A stretch of DNA of 64,000 bases, from assembly GCA_035772405.1 (NCBI GenBank), contig JAYKKM010000351.1:3653501-3717500 (forward strand), read 5' to 3'. A model generated the notes under the pieces. It was not told the origin of the DNA and did no database searches. It worked only from the letters and a program-made list of their open reading frames with translations. Position numbers and translations under genes: made by a program. The DNA is from Chrysogorgia sp. JL179-B06 (taxonomy: Eukaryota > Cnidaria > Anthozoa > Scleralcyonacea > Chrysogorgiidae). This document shows positions 1 through 9,981 of this stretch, in pieces. Numbering within the stretch: the stretch's first letter is position 1; every line of letters starts with the position of its first letter.

Positions 1-588
1 CCCTAAACAGATTTTGACGCGAAGTTGCTCTGTTTTGTTGGCAATACTATTGAAAATATCCCTCACTGATCAACAGTTATAAATATTGGTTTAGAAAAGG
101 CAGAATATAAACAAGTTTATGAGAGGAATAAAGGAGTCTGGGAACTAATCTGTTACCATGATAACGATAAAATTAACGTGGGTTGTTTAGTTTAGTGACC
201 TGTATACTTGTGCAAAGTTTCAAGGAATTTTGTTCAATAGTTTTGAAGATATGCTTCATTTTCTGATTCGTCATAATGGTGGGTACAACTAGTGACGTCA
301 TAGGTCATATTACACAATCTTGAATAACTCGAGAACGAGATAAGGTATGGAAAAACTACAAACGCCATTCTTTATCGTTTGAGGAGCTCTTTCAAATAAA
401 TCAATAAAAATGTCATCTCAATTTTCGTTTCATAAACACTTTAAATATCATATTATTTTTTTGTAAAATAGAGGTAACGGTTAATATTGTGGTTGGTATA
501 TGAATGATTTAACGAGCGTGTGGACCATTTTTCCCACCGCTAAAATGCTAAAATTGGTTAAACTTGACTAACATTGGTACTGTCTGAA
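1..588. other. Non-coding flank, no gene recognised
   Basis: No frame here reads as a plausible protein on either strand. Text around 190-410 (a TGACGTCA-containing stretch and words such as GAAGATATGC) loosely resembles an inverted-repeat element near 29.13-29.35 kb, so part of it may be a diverged copy of that repeat. Nothing else could be supported. Confidence 0.4.
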
Positions 589-648
589 ATAAGTGCGGCG
601 CTTAATCGGGGCGCTTAATCGAGGGCGGCGCTTAATCGAGTAAATACG
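589..648. mobile_element. Terminal-repeat-like block of a Tigger/pogo-like element
   Basis: Three copies of a GGCGCTTAATCGAG-type motif are followed by AAATACGGTA. This matches from memory the ends of TA-targeting elements with GCGCTTAATCGAG-type subterminal repeats. Only one end is visible and no transposase is next to it, so it is probably a solo end or a truncated copy. Confidence 0.4.
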
Positions 649-857
649 GTAATGCATTACAAATATTCACAACATCAATGTAGCAATGATTAACTTAATC
701 ATTTATCATGCCAACTGTCATGACTTAGCTGTATAATATAAATAACAAAAAAATGTGCGCGAAGTTAGAATTCAGCAGGATGTTGCGGCGAAAGGCCATC
801 GCTTTGTTAGCAAGTAGTTGAATTCAGTATGCCATATCATCGCATTTTTTCGCATTG

Positions 858-1036
858 CCTTCTTCTTCTTCTTCTTCTTCTTCATCATCGTCTTCATTCA
901 CCACAGCCATTTCTTCAGCTTCATTTATAGGGTGGAAAAAACGTGTGTCGAACTCATCAAAGTCCCACACGATTTCTCCACCATCTTCTTTCTTCCACAC
1001 AATTGCTCCATTTCTTCTTCTTCTTCTTCTTCTTAA
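858..1036. repeat. Two (CTT)n microsatellites
   Basis: Runs of CTT repeats at about 860-885 and 1013-1035 are separated by non-repetitive DNA. The Ser-rich or Phe-rich open frames over them follow from the repeat and are not credible genes. Confidence 0.85.
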
Positions 1037-1185
1037 GGCTTCTTCTCGTTGACTGTCTGTAGATCGTTTAGGTTGTACTGCATCGCGCTAGCGTTTATAT
1101 AATCGCGTACTGTTTATGCGTCACTATAGTCACGACATCCAAGGTCATCCGAGGTGGGGTGATATGGGTTTAAAGAATTTCGGGT

Positions 1186-1375
1186 ATGTTAAAGCAAAAG
1201 TCCAAATTCATTTCACGCCCTTATATGGTTATGTACAGTCAAGGTCGTTATATGTTTAAAAATATACATCACGCAAAAATCAAAGTCCAAACTCAAATCA
1301 TGACCTTATATGGTATATATAGCCATGATCGTTATATGTCTAAAAATATAAAATCAAAGTCCAAAAAATCATACG
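1186..1375. repeat. Two-copy tandem repeat (~95 bp) before the ATPase gene
   Basis: Two successive units share CAAAGTCCAAA, CCTTATATGGT, a GGTCGTTATATG/GATCGTTATATG core and TAAAAATATA. The repeat lies directly upstream of the ATPase frame at 1471, so it may contain its promoter or be part of the element's terminal region. No matching inverted copy was found at the other end of the element. Confidence 0.6.
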
Positions 1376-1470
1376 ATAGTCGACTTCCTTTTGTTTTAAA
1401 AATATATACAATGAAACTTTTAAATTCTTATAAATATCTATATATTTCCTTTTAATTTTAGACGTGTAAA

Positions 1471-2147
1471 ATGAATGCTGTTTCACTACCATTTCATCAC
1501 CCGTTTATGTTAACATTGTGCGGTCCTAGTCAATGTGGAAAAACATTTTGGATTTTACAATTACTAAATTATATTGAGACAATGATAACACATAAATTAC
1601 GAAAGTAGTTTATCTTTAATCCATATATCAACCCTTGAACGATAAAATGCATGCGGTTTTGGAAGAGAAAAAAATAAATTTCGAATTTGTTGACTGTAAC
1701 AAGGGTATACCCGATATTGTTGATATACAAACGAATACATCTGATAATACATTAATTATTTTAGACGATCTTATGTTAGTCGGTACATCGTCAAAAGAAA
1801 ATCTTGATAAAATTGATAATATTGCAACTCAAGATGTTCATCATCGTAATGTAAGCGTAATTTTTGCATATCAAAACTTATCTTACGGTAATGCAAAGTT
1901 GCGAAATTTACGTATCAACTGTCATTATTATATCATGTTTAAAAATTTAAGTGATTGTAGAAATATGTATACAATATGTGATAATAAGAAAATAAATAGA
2001 AAACAATTTGATAAAATATTAGCTGATATTAATAAACATCCCTACGGATATTTATTATTCGACAATTGTAATAAAGGATATGATAATTGTAGAATAAGAA
2101 CAAATATATTTCCTAATGAAAAAACCATTATATATGATTTGTGTTAA
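1471..2147 (+). pseudogene. A32/FtsK-like genome-packaging ATPase of a Polinton/adintovirus-like element, frameshifted
   Basis: The frame begins at ATG 1471. It carries a Walker A motif about 17 residues in (GPSQCGKT, coded at 1522-1545) and continues after a break as a frame with Walker B (LIILDDL, near 1755-1775). The combination GPSxxGKT plus an LDDL-type Walker B is characteristic of the A32-like ATPases that pump DNA into capsids in Polintons and related viruses. A stop at about 1606 and a frame change before about 1630 separate the two halves, so as written the gene is broken. It is one of only two element genes on the plus strand, the other being the small basic protein downstream. Family assignment is fairly secure; activity is unlikely unless the break is a sequencing indel. 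Confidence 0.75.
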
Positions 2148-2376
2148 AAAAATAATTTTGTAAATATTTCACCAATTTATAAATAAAGAATACTTTTTTA
2201 TTTGTTGTTATCTTATTTGCTATATAAGTAAAAAATAATAAGGGGAAAAACAAACAAAGATCCTAGAAGTTTTATCGTGATGAAAAAAAATATCAATACA
2301 ATTAAAAGGGAAGAAATAAATTTGGAAAACTTTTTCTCGAGACGCTAAACATACCTATATTGATATTCCTAAGCAA

Positions 2377-2607
2377 ATGTATATTGGTGTAAAACGTATA
2401 CTAAGCGGTAAAAGAAGAAGAAAACGGAAAAATGTTAGACATATAGGTGGTGCGGTGGGGAAACGTAAAAGGAACCAAAAAGGAGGATTTCTACCCGCTT
2501 TAGCTTTAGCACCTTTAGCGCTTTCACTATTGGGTTCAATATTTAAATTAAAACAGACAATTGTGAATTGTGGTGTAAATATTTTAATTAAAATTTTGAT
2601 TTATTAA
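2377..2607 (+). CDS. Small basic protein with GG-hydrophobic tail, adenovirus pX-like
   Basis: A 76-residue intact frame. The first ~45 residues are very rich in Arg and Lys (for example RKRKNVRHIGG and KRKRNQKGG), followed by GGFLPALALAPLALSLLG, a hydrophobic stretch of about 20 residues. Adenovirus core protein pX has the same layout, a basic arm then GGFLPAL-type hydrophobic sequence, and pX-like proteins have been described for adintoviruses. The likely role is virion core or membrane interaction. It ends 14 bp from the convergent protease gene. A similar but shorter protein is at 8028-8159. The assignment rests on pattern and context only. Confidence 0.55.
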   Translation: MYIGVKRILSGKRRRKRKNVRHIGGAVGKRKRNQKGGFLPALALAPLALSLLGSIFKLKQTIVNCGVNILIKILIY

Positions 2608-2620
2608 AAGAACAACAACT

Positions 2621-3175
2621 TTAATTATTAGCTTTCTCTGTTTCTATTTTATTTTTACATTTTTTATTATAAATGTTAACTATTACCTTTCCTAGTATAA
2701 CTATTTTACGACCTAATTTAATATCATTAATTAATTTATTTTTATTTTTGCTTTTAAATAACGAATATTTAGCTGGTTGTTTTTTTTTCATTTTTACATT
2801 TATTATATAAATAATAAAGACTCCAATTTCCACATACAATTGTTGCTCGGGATTGAAGTGGAATTTTTTGATCATGAACAAATGTCAAATTATTTCTTTC
2901 AGCATAAGTCATCCAATACGTTCGTTTATAAAAACTAACTTTTTGTGCAAAACTATCAAAAAATACATGTGTTTGTTTTTATCAACCCAAATAGCGACCC
3001 AATGCTGTCCCTTATCTTTTGATTCGTCTGTATTCCAAATCCAACATGAAGGAAATTTAATTTTTTCAGGAAATACATCTGCAGGATAAGTACCCAAAAA
3101 ATATTTGTTTAAAAAAGCATTTGCATTTGCTATTTTATTAATATCATCGGTATATAAAATTTTTTTTAAAAACAT
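2621..3175 (-). pseudogene. Adenain-type cysteine protease, frameshifted
   Basis: The first frame (3175 down to 2909) has the adenain/Ulp1-like pattern: an N-terminal helix region, an NTDES segment and GQHWVAIWVD, where the His and a following acidic residue fit the catalytic pair. The expected Cys lies in another frame near 2823-2837 (VCGNW), and the lysine-rich tail is in the frame ending at 2621. At least two frame changes therefore separate His from Cys. In adenoviruses, Polintons and adintoviruses this enzyme matures virion proteins. It sits convergent to the pX-like gene and next to another predicted virion gene. Confidence 0.65.
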
Positions 3176-3185
3176 AAAATAGGAA

Positions 3186-3859
3186 TCATTTTTTTCTTCT
3201 TTTATCTCTATTGGCTAAAAAAGAATCGAACTCCGGTTTTAAAGGTGATTGTGGTTGATGAGTAATCGGTAAAGACGCGTAATCGCCTTCATCATCGCTT
3301 CCATTTTTATATTGTTCCCGAAGTTTTTGATTTCTTATATAAGTAACAGGCATTTTAATTTTTTTAAATTCTTTTAAAACTTTAGAATGTTGTTTAGCTG
3401 TCAAATTATAATTTTGAATTTTCGGTACATAGTGTGTTAAATCATACAGCATATCGTCGTAATTAACTTCATAGTTATTTAATTTTATTATATTCGCTGT
3501 TGTTTTAATATTTTTTTCTTTAAGAATTCTTTGATATGTCCTTCACTTAGACTACCGTATGTACTTTTCCCCGCTTTCGCTTCTTGCGGTTCTTCTTGTT
3601 GTTCATTAGTAGATGTTTCAGCTTTTCTTTTTCTTTTTTCTTTTATTTTTAAAAAAGCCACTATATTTTCTACAGTTTGATTATTATTCTTATTTTTTAA
3701 TTCTTGCTCCATTTTATCTTTACTTTCTAAAAATTGATATTCTTCTTTGTTTTTAAATCCATGTAATAAATTTTTATTAACATGTTCTTTTTTATTAATT
3801 CTAAGATTTCATTTAATTTATTAGTATCAACTAATTGTACTTTATTAATTCCACTCATT
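3186..3859 (-). pseudogene. Conserved-looking virion-associated protein, frameshifted
   Basis: Three consecutive minus-strand frames look like one gene: ATG at 3859 (beginning MSGINKVQLV), a Lys/Glu-rich middle (3712-3488) and a C-terminal frame (3452-3186) with YDLTHYVPKIQNYNL and a basic end. Breaks are near 3780 and 3470. The C-terminal block faintly recalls a protein commonly found beside capsid and protease genes in Polintons, but I cannot name it. The charged, low-complexity middle suggests a scaffold or core protein; that is inference. Confidence 0.45.
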
Positions 3860-3951
3860 TTTTCTTCGTTTCTTTTATAATCAATTTGTAGGCTTTTTCA
3901 AACACATGAATCAATCGAAGGTCTTCACTTAATATAACTTTTAAAGCTGTT

Positions 3952-4446
3952 TTATTTTATTTTATCGCGTACAAAACGTTTAAGAATTGTTTTATTATCG
4001 TTTGAAACGGGTACTAATATTTTATTGTCTAAAATATTTTTTGATAAATCTTGAAGTTTTCTAATCAAATCATCATTAATTAATTTTTGTTTTGTAGCCA
4101 TATTTGCTTTAATATATTTTTTTAAACATGGTAAGAAATCTCTTTTCTTTTTCTTTTCTTTTTCTTTTTTAATTTTATTTAAAAGAAACAACGAATTTAA
4201 AATTTTGGTTGTCGTTTCCTCATCATCATCATCTTCAGAAGAAGTCAAAGAATTATCACTATCACTATAATTATCATCTTCTTATTCTTCTTCTTCTTCT
4301 TCTTCTTCTTCTTTCTCTTCTTCTTCTTCTTCTTCTTCTTCTTCTTCTTCGAAGTATTTTTCTTTTTGTTTTTCGTCTTCTTTTTTTTTTAATTCATCTT
4401 TTTCTTCTTCATCCACAACATATTTTCTTTTATTATTGTTTTCCAT
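3952..4446 (-). pseudogene. Acidic Glu-run protein with one in-frame stop
   Basis: From ATG at about 4446 the frame encodes MENNNKRKYVVDEEEK, then two long Glu runs coded by GAA/GAG repeats, an in-frame TAA near 4281, an acidic patch (SSEDDDDEE) and a Lys-rich C-terminal domain ending at 3952. The TAA lies inside the GAA repeat, so a single-base change would explain it. Function unknown; acidic and basic charged proteins are common among viral core or regulatory proteins. The plus-strand Leu/Phe-rich frames here are shadows. Confidence 0.45.
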
Positions 4447-4449
4447 TTT

Positions 4450-5264
4450 TATCCAAACTTTGATATTATAGGATATATAAATATATGTTCACGCTTTAAA
4501 GGAATTTGATTAATTATTTCTTTTTTCTTTTCTTTTATGATGTATGGTTTTTTTCGATTATTTTGTTTTTTTTGTATTTTCATTTCATCTTTTATTTTTT
4601 TTTAAATAATTTTTTTATGCTAATTGTTGTTCTTTACTTTTTTACTAAATGTCATGTAATAATCTTGCACGTGTTTTTAACTCATTCCAGACGGCGCGGG
4701 TAAATATCAGACGAATTAGTATGATGACGTCAGAGTTCCATAGCTCTGGCACAATTCACTGGATAGTTAGGTAAAAAAACCGCGCAGCATTTCTCTATTT
4801 ACAGCTCGATTTTCAGGTTATTTGGAAAAACGCGCTGTGATTGGTGGGATTTGCAATTTCGTGAGGCGTACACGCGACCCCCCGTTGTTCACATTGCAAT
4901 CATGGCTTCGACCCGTGCTTCGAGATGGACTTGTTATGTATAATCTAGACGATGTTTTGTCACTATTTGATCAAAATAACTCCTCTGCACTGTAAATGTA
5001 TCCATGGACTTGGCTTTGGATCGGCAGCTATTCTCAAAACCAAGCTGCGAAATTCTGTCCGGTTTCGTATTTCAACTTGCTGTTCTACAATCGCATTTCT
5101 TTGCTTTTTCATACCCAAAATGTTTATTATGCTTGGCTATTATGCTTGGCTATTGTGTTTACAGGGTTTTGTTTTGTTTAGTGACAATCGTCATCCTTTC
5201 GAGAATCCATGGGAGTAACACACGTAAAAATCTTACAGGTTGTTGCCTGTAACAGCATAATGTC
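4450..5264. other. Start of a ~2-kb non-viral insertion between element genes; no gene recognised
   Basis: From about 4690 the composition changes from homopolymer-rich viral text to ordinary host-like DNA with CpG-containing words and a TGACGTCA site at 4725. Several overlapping frames are open at 4950-5250, none recognisable. The following repeats (5265-6600) belong to the same block, and viral coding resumes at 6742. Confidence 0.4.
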
Positions 5265-5580
5265 AACATGATAGATCAGGACTGCTAAAATAACAGCACG
5301 GTTCAAGCATGTTTCAACATGTTGTGACAGGCTTGTTGAATCGACAGTCGTTGTTCATGCATGTGAGAACATGCAAGTTCATGGCTGTTGTAACAATGCT
5401 GTTCAACCTTGTTATTTCATCATGCTCTGACAACATGTTGTATCATGTATGAACAATGTTGTTCAACACTGTTCAAGCCTGTTCAATCATTAGCCATGAA
5501 CAATACTGATTCAACATCCATGAGCAGGCCTGTTTACAACCCTGTTCAAGCTGGCCAGCTCAACCCTGTTCAAGCCTGCT
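5265..5580. repeat. Dense degenerate TGTTCAA/TTGAACA palindrome array
   Basis: Words such as CAACATGTTG, TGTTGAA, TGTTCAACA and CCTGTTCAAGC recur dozens of times in both orientations, giving many overlapping small inverted repeats. It looks like a self-complementary simple-sequence element rather than a gene. Confidence 0.7.
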
Positions 5581-5689
5581 AATACCAACCAATGTGTTTT
5601 AGGCTATACACAGGTAGAAACAGACTGTGCGTTTTTACGTGTGTAGTATGTTACGCCATACAACTGACTATCCATCATACAGTACAATT

Positions 5690-6600
5690 CCATTTCTCAA
5701 TTACAATCATATTTGCCAATATCACAATGCAACTTATTCTATTCAAATATTTACTATGTCACCAATTATATTCAATACAGTCGAGTTTCCGTGTAAACAT
5801 TAGAGTTATTACTATGTAACGTACAGTAATTTATGTGATTTATGCTGATTTATGCAAACCATTTCAGTCTTATATATATGTGTAACAATATTTTGAAAAG
5901 CTAACTGATACTAATTCATTATGAGTATAGTTTTACTTACCTTTACATGATATTATGCCTTTGAGAAGCTATAGTCGGTCAATATGGAATATTGTCCATT
6001 TCCGCCATTTTAGGGTCGTGTACTAAAACGGCTCTAACCTTTTTTCCATTTGTTCAATGTCAGTCATATTTGCTGTACATATTCCCAATATCACAATGTA
6101 ACTTATTCTATTCAAATATTTACTATGTCACCAATTATATTCAATGCAGTCGAGTTTCCATGTAAACATTAGAGTTATTACTATGTAACGTACATTAATT
6201 TATGTGATTTATGCTGATTTATGCAAACCATTTCAGTCTTATATATGTTTGTAACAACATTTTTGAAAAGCTAACTGACACTAATTCATTATGAGTGTAG
6301 TTTTACTAACTTTTACATGATATTATGCCTTTGAGAAGCTCTAGTCGGTCAATATGTAATATTGTCATTTTCCGCCATTTTAGGGTCGTGTACTAAAACG
6401 GCTCTAACTTTTTTTCCATTTGTTCAATTTCAGTCAAATTTGTTGTACATATTGCCAATATCACAAGATAAGTTTTTGGTTATGAATATTTGGATAGTAT
6501 TACCCAGTATACAGGCTAGACTAGTTCTTCATACAAAATTTAGTGTCATTACATCATTAACATGTTAATTTATGCTAATTTATGCTATATATATTTCATT
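5690..6600. repeat. Three-copy tandem repeat, ~370-bp period
   Basis: The phrase GCCAATATCACAA/CCCAATATCACAA recurs at about 5715, 6084 and 6454. Copies one and two match almost throughout, including ACTAAAACGGCTCTAAC and CATGATATTATGCCTTTGAGAAGCT. The third is truncated and more diverged. This repeat forms most of the insertion that splits the viral gene cluster. Confidence 0.8.
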
Positions 6601-6741
6601 TTGGGCGAACCAAATATCTAAATTCTGAAAGCCCATCACATATCCTTTCAGAAAAGGTATAGCTTTCTATATAGTTCTAAATAATTGCTGAAAAACTAAA
6701 TGGACATTGACACTGGTCAATTTTCATTGATTTTACCCCAG
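6601..6741. other. Junction between repeat and capsid gene, nothing recognised
   Basis: Short non-coding stretch. No terminal inverted repeat matching the left edge near 4690 was found, so the mechanism of the insertion stays open. Confidence 0.3.
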
Positions 6742-8024
6742 TCAACCTATTTTTATTTCATTTCGAAACTCTCCTATATAAATTAATACTCCAGAAGTAG
6801 TATTTTGTGAAAAATTAAAATCAATGTTTACATTTCCTGAGGGTCGTGAAGGTAATACACTAAGATGAGAATCTTTATTGCTTGTTAAATCATATCCAAG
6901 CATTGCATATCCATTTTTAAAATCATTAAATGTAAACGGCATATGTTTATATTTTCGATTCAAAACATTCTGTAGATTTGAATAAGCTTCTTCAGCAGAT
7001 GTAATTTTCATAATAGTTTTATTATTTACCGAAACACTAACATTCGTGTAGTTGTAAAGTTAAAAATATTATGCGCATATGACCCATTCCAATTAACGAG
7101 AGGTATAAAAACTATAAATAATCTTGTAGGACATGAACCATTAAAAGCATCGACAACTTGATGCCTCCTTCGATCTGGTAATATATTTTCGCTAATACAT
7201 CGATAATTACTAGTATAATATTTAGCTTCCATGTGTTTATCAACAAATGCCGTATTTAATGCAACATGTAGTTGATCGTTGGGTTTAAAAACAGGTATTT
7301 TAATCTTTAAATCATCTAAAGATAGTTCTGTATTGGCTAAACTTAAACCAGCATCATCTGCACCAGATAATAAAATAGATTTTAATACTCTTGTTAAACG
7401 TAATTCTATTTTAAATGCTGAAGGAATAATAATTTCCCCACAACCATTGCTAGATAATGAGGTATCAATTGTATCAATTACTGTTTTGACTTGATTTTTC
7501 AACACTCTAGCATAACCTCCAGCATTAGCAACGTCCGTTCCATTCTCAAATCCAACTATACTATCCATTTCCCCTGCTGTATCAAGATGAGAAAAATTAA
7601 TATCTATACATGCATCGTGTTTCGGATTATTTTCACGCGATAAATATTTAATAATTGAAGTAATATGAGACATTTCCCGAAGTAGTAACTAAAGTATCGT
7701 TTATTTTTAATTATTTTGTTTTCCACATTGTTCGAAGAGGTAACGGTAAAATTGATTCCCCTCCAGTAGCAGCAGTGCCTGCAATAGTCCCTGTTGTTTT
7801 ATGTACTAATGACAATTTAGCAAAAATTTGGGCTTCGCTTGTTTTTAAGACACCGACTGCGTTTCCGTGTCTTGTGAACGTAACCACATTTGCAGTCGGG
7901 TATTTAGGTGTTGGCACAATCTCACATTCTTTATATTATTGTAGGGTATAGAAGTAAATAATTGTAAAGGTGCAGAAAATAATACATCGTGTTGTTCAAT
8001 CTCTTCCACAGCTTTTGAATTCAT
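6742..8024 (-). pseudogene. Major capsid-like protein (F54H12.2-like family), several frameshifts
   Basis: Four successive minus frames read as one protein: MNSKAVEEIEQHDVLFSAP from ATG 8024, the frame 7917-7711, the frame 7673-7026, and the C-terminal frame 7011-6742. Supporting features in order are an LFSAPLQ-type start, a middle PSAFKIELRLTR strand block, the ILPDRRRHQVVDAFNG segment and a C-terminus with PSGNVNIDFNFS then VLIYIGEFRNEI. This order matches the Polinton capsid proteins usually annotated as F54H12.2-like. Frame changes lie near 7920, 7700 and 7020. ATG is 3 nt after the stop of the preceding pX-like frame. It would build the icosahedral shell if intact. Confidence 0.7.
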
Positions 8025-8027
8025 TTT

Positions 8028-8159
8028 TTAAACGTTAATCTTTAATATCTTTCCGACTGTACCCAACACCTGGGGTAAAAACATTCCTAATGCCATTCCT
8101 GCACCAAAAGCACCACCATTTTGTATTTTTTTTCTTTTACCATGTAATCTAGACTTTAT
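8028..8159 (-). CDS. Second small basic-hydrophobic pX-like frame
   Basis: The frame reads HGKRKKIQNGGAFGAGMALG followed by a hydrophobic, Gly-rich helix and a Lys at the end, stopping at 8028-8030. The layout (basic arm, GG, hydrophobic segment) repeats that of the protein at 2377-2607. No ATG lies in this frame; an ATG in another frame sits before a (TAAA)n run at about 8160-8178, where slippage could have separated it. Only 3 nt lie between its stop and the capsid ATG. Too short to be certain. Confidence 0.4.
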   Translation of the reverse strand: MKSRLHGKRKKIQNGGAFGAGMALGMFLPQVLGTVGKILKINV

Positions 8160-8322
8160 TTATTTATTTATTTTTATCATAATATTTCTTCGCTTCATTT
8201 TTTTTTAAAAAATAACCAAATAAGACAAGTTTTTTTAAGAAAAATAATACATGTATTTTACTTTTAACTTAATTTATAGTTTACAGTATTTTCCTTTTTT
8301 AAAACAAAAAAACAACAATTAA

Positions 8323-8587
8323 TTTCTATTTTGTAAAATTGAACGTAATACATCTGGATCAATTTTTCTTTTTTTTGCTTCTTTATTTAGTACTATTTTT
8401 TTTTGATAATCAGGCTTTAAAGTATGCGGTAGATCAATATTAGAATTTAATAAAATATCATCTTGAGTAGGGTTTATTTTGGGTTTTTTCACGTTTTACA
8501 TAAAAAATAGTTAGAAGAATAATTTTTTCCTTTACATTTTCCAGTAAGTAAATTGAAATATTCGTCAGATGTTAAATTGTTATTCAT
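8323..8587 (-). pseudogene. Small unknown protein, frameshifted; TAATG start
   Basis: ATG at 8587-8585 shares its A with the upstream gene's TAA (TAATG). The first frame (MNNNLTSDEYFNLLTGKCKG...) stops after 32 codons near 8490; a second frame beginning KKPKINPTQDDILL runs to a stop near 8323 and has a KKRKIDPDVLRSIL tail. The two are probably one ~85-residue protein separated by an indel in an A-rich stretch. Not recognised. Confidence 0.4.
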
Positions 8588-9111
8588 TATTTTTCTTCAA
8601 ATAATTTTATATTAATTATTATATTTTCTGCAGTCAAAATGACGTCGTCACTACCATATGAAAGATGAAATTGAATGTATTCTTGAGCTTCTGCGGTGTT
8701 TCTTTTAAGCAAAACATTAGGAAATATTTCTCTTTCCATTTTTAAGTGGTGTAATATTTGTTTATTCTCGTCTATATCATATTTAAATAAAATTCTTTTT
8801 TCAAACAATAACAGTTGTTGTCCATCAAATTGTTTATCTTTTAATTTTGTGTTTTTTAACAATACTACACTACCATCTTTTCTTTTACGAGTTATTGGAT
8901 TTTTATTTATTACTGGATCGATTGTAAAATTAATTTTTTTGAAATAAGAAATATGAAAAGATTTATTAATTCCCGTGTGCTCAACACTGTCTAAAATCCA
9001 ATAAATTTGTTTTTCATTTTTACTTTCAGCATATGTGTTAAAGGGATAACTAAAATCATATTTTTCAACCTGTAGAACGTTCCTTGCTGTTTTAAGATGA
9101 ATTTTAAGCAT
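8587..9111 (-). CDS. Unknown structural-candidate protein between penton and capsid genes
   Basis: An intact 174-residue frame starting at ATG 9111, which overlaps the penton stop by 8 nt (ATGCTTAA). Residues are beta-strand-like and charged (for example QYWILDS-like and LLLFEKRILFKYDIDE segments), ending KLFEEK. It has no signal peptide or membrane segment. An in-frame start further upstream (9150) would extend into the penton frame; 9111 fits the tight spacing seen elsewhere in this cluster. Position suggests a virion or spike-associated protein, but I do not recognise the family. It is one of the longest unbroken frames in the element. Confidence 0.6.
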   Translation of the reverse strand: MLKIHLKTARNVLQVEKYDFSYPFNTYAESKNEKQIYWILDSVEHTGINKSFHISYFKKINFTIDPVINKNPITRKRKDGSVVLLKNTKLKDKQFDGQQLLLFEKRILFKYDIDENKQILHHLKMEREIFPNVLLKRNTAEAQEYIQFHLSYGSDDVILTAENIIINIKLFEEK

Positions 9112-9981
9112 AATGAATTGAACAATCCAACGAAACAGTTCCAGAATCAAAAGGAATCAAATTATCTGCACTGTCTTTAATTGTAATATTTAATTCGTTA
9201 ATAGCGCTCTTTTTAATTTTTTTTAATATTTTTGAAGGTGTAAAACAAACTAATTCACCATTTCCTTTTCCTTGACCCGACCACTGAATAGGAACTGTTG
9301 TTAACAATTCAGAATATGAATCACCAACTAATGTTGCTTCTAATTCGTCACAATATATAAACATTTTATTTACCATCTGATACATCGGGTAAATAATCGG
9401 CTTCTTTTTCAATAACATTTTCTTTTTCATTATTTTATTTGATTATTGAATTTTTAAAACCAAACATAAACGATAAAGTATCACTCATATTTAATTCAAA
9501 ATTTATTTTTTCAACTTTTTCAGATAAACGCAATTTAGAACCTTGAGAATTTAGAATTTTAGAAATTTAGAATCATGAGCTTTTTTACTATTATATTGTA
9601 TAAGCCAATATTCTATTACAAAATTAACATTTAAATATACTTTTCCATTCTTTTCTAAACTCAAATCAACATCATATTCTTTTAAAATATTATTCATATA
9701 ATCAAGTAAACGGTTTAAATCATAAATTCCTGTAGGAATATTATATTTCACACTCGTTGTTCATTCTTCATGAATTTCTGAAAATCGTATGTAAAAGTGA
9801 AATAACATATTTTTTCATCAACATTTTTTGTAGTCAACGCGTAACAAATATTTTGCACATCTATATATGCATCTTTATTTAGAGCGTCAATAGGTTGAAC
9901 AAGATGCATTGTAAATTTATTTGTTAAATTATAAATTCCAGTTTTTTATATTGTATTATTACTCGCGATATATAAACTCAT
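9104..9981 (-). pseudogene. Penton-like minor capsid protein, multiple breaks
   Basis: ATG 9981 begins MSLYIASNN. Successive frames show the blocks of Polinton penton proteins: DAYIDVQNICY, then YNIPTGIYDLNRLLDYMN, then GKVYLNVNF, a KLRLSEKVEKINFEL block, then FIYCDELEATLVGDSYSELL and a C-terminal beta strand ending IHYA at 9104. An in-frame TAA at 9946-9948 and frame changes near 9755, 9555, 9435 and 9375 interrupt it. The start overlaps the integrase stop as ATGA. The Y-x-x-L-V-G-D block near the C-terminus is the best clue. The expected role is the capsid vertex. Confidence 0.6.

Noticed and set aside
4209..4703. Leu/Phe-rich plus-strand frames suggesting membrane proteins
   Set aside because: They are antisense to Glu/Lys-rich coding and T-rich low-complexity DNA.
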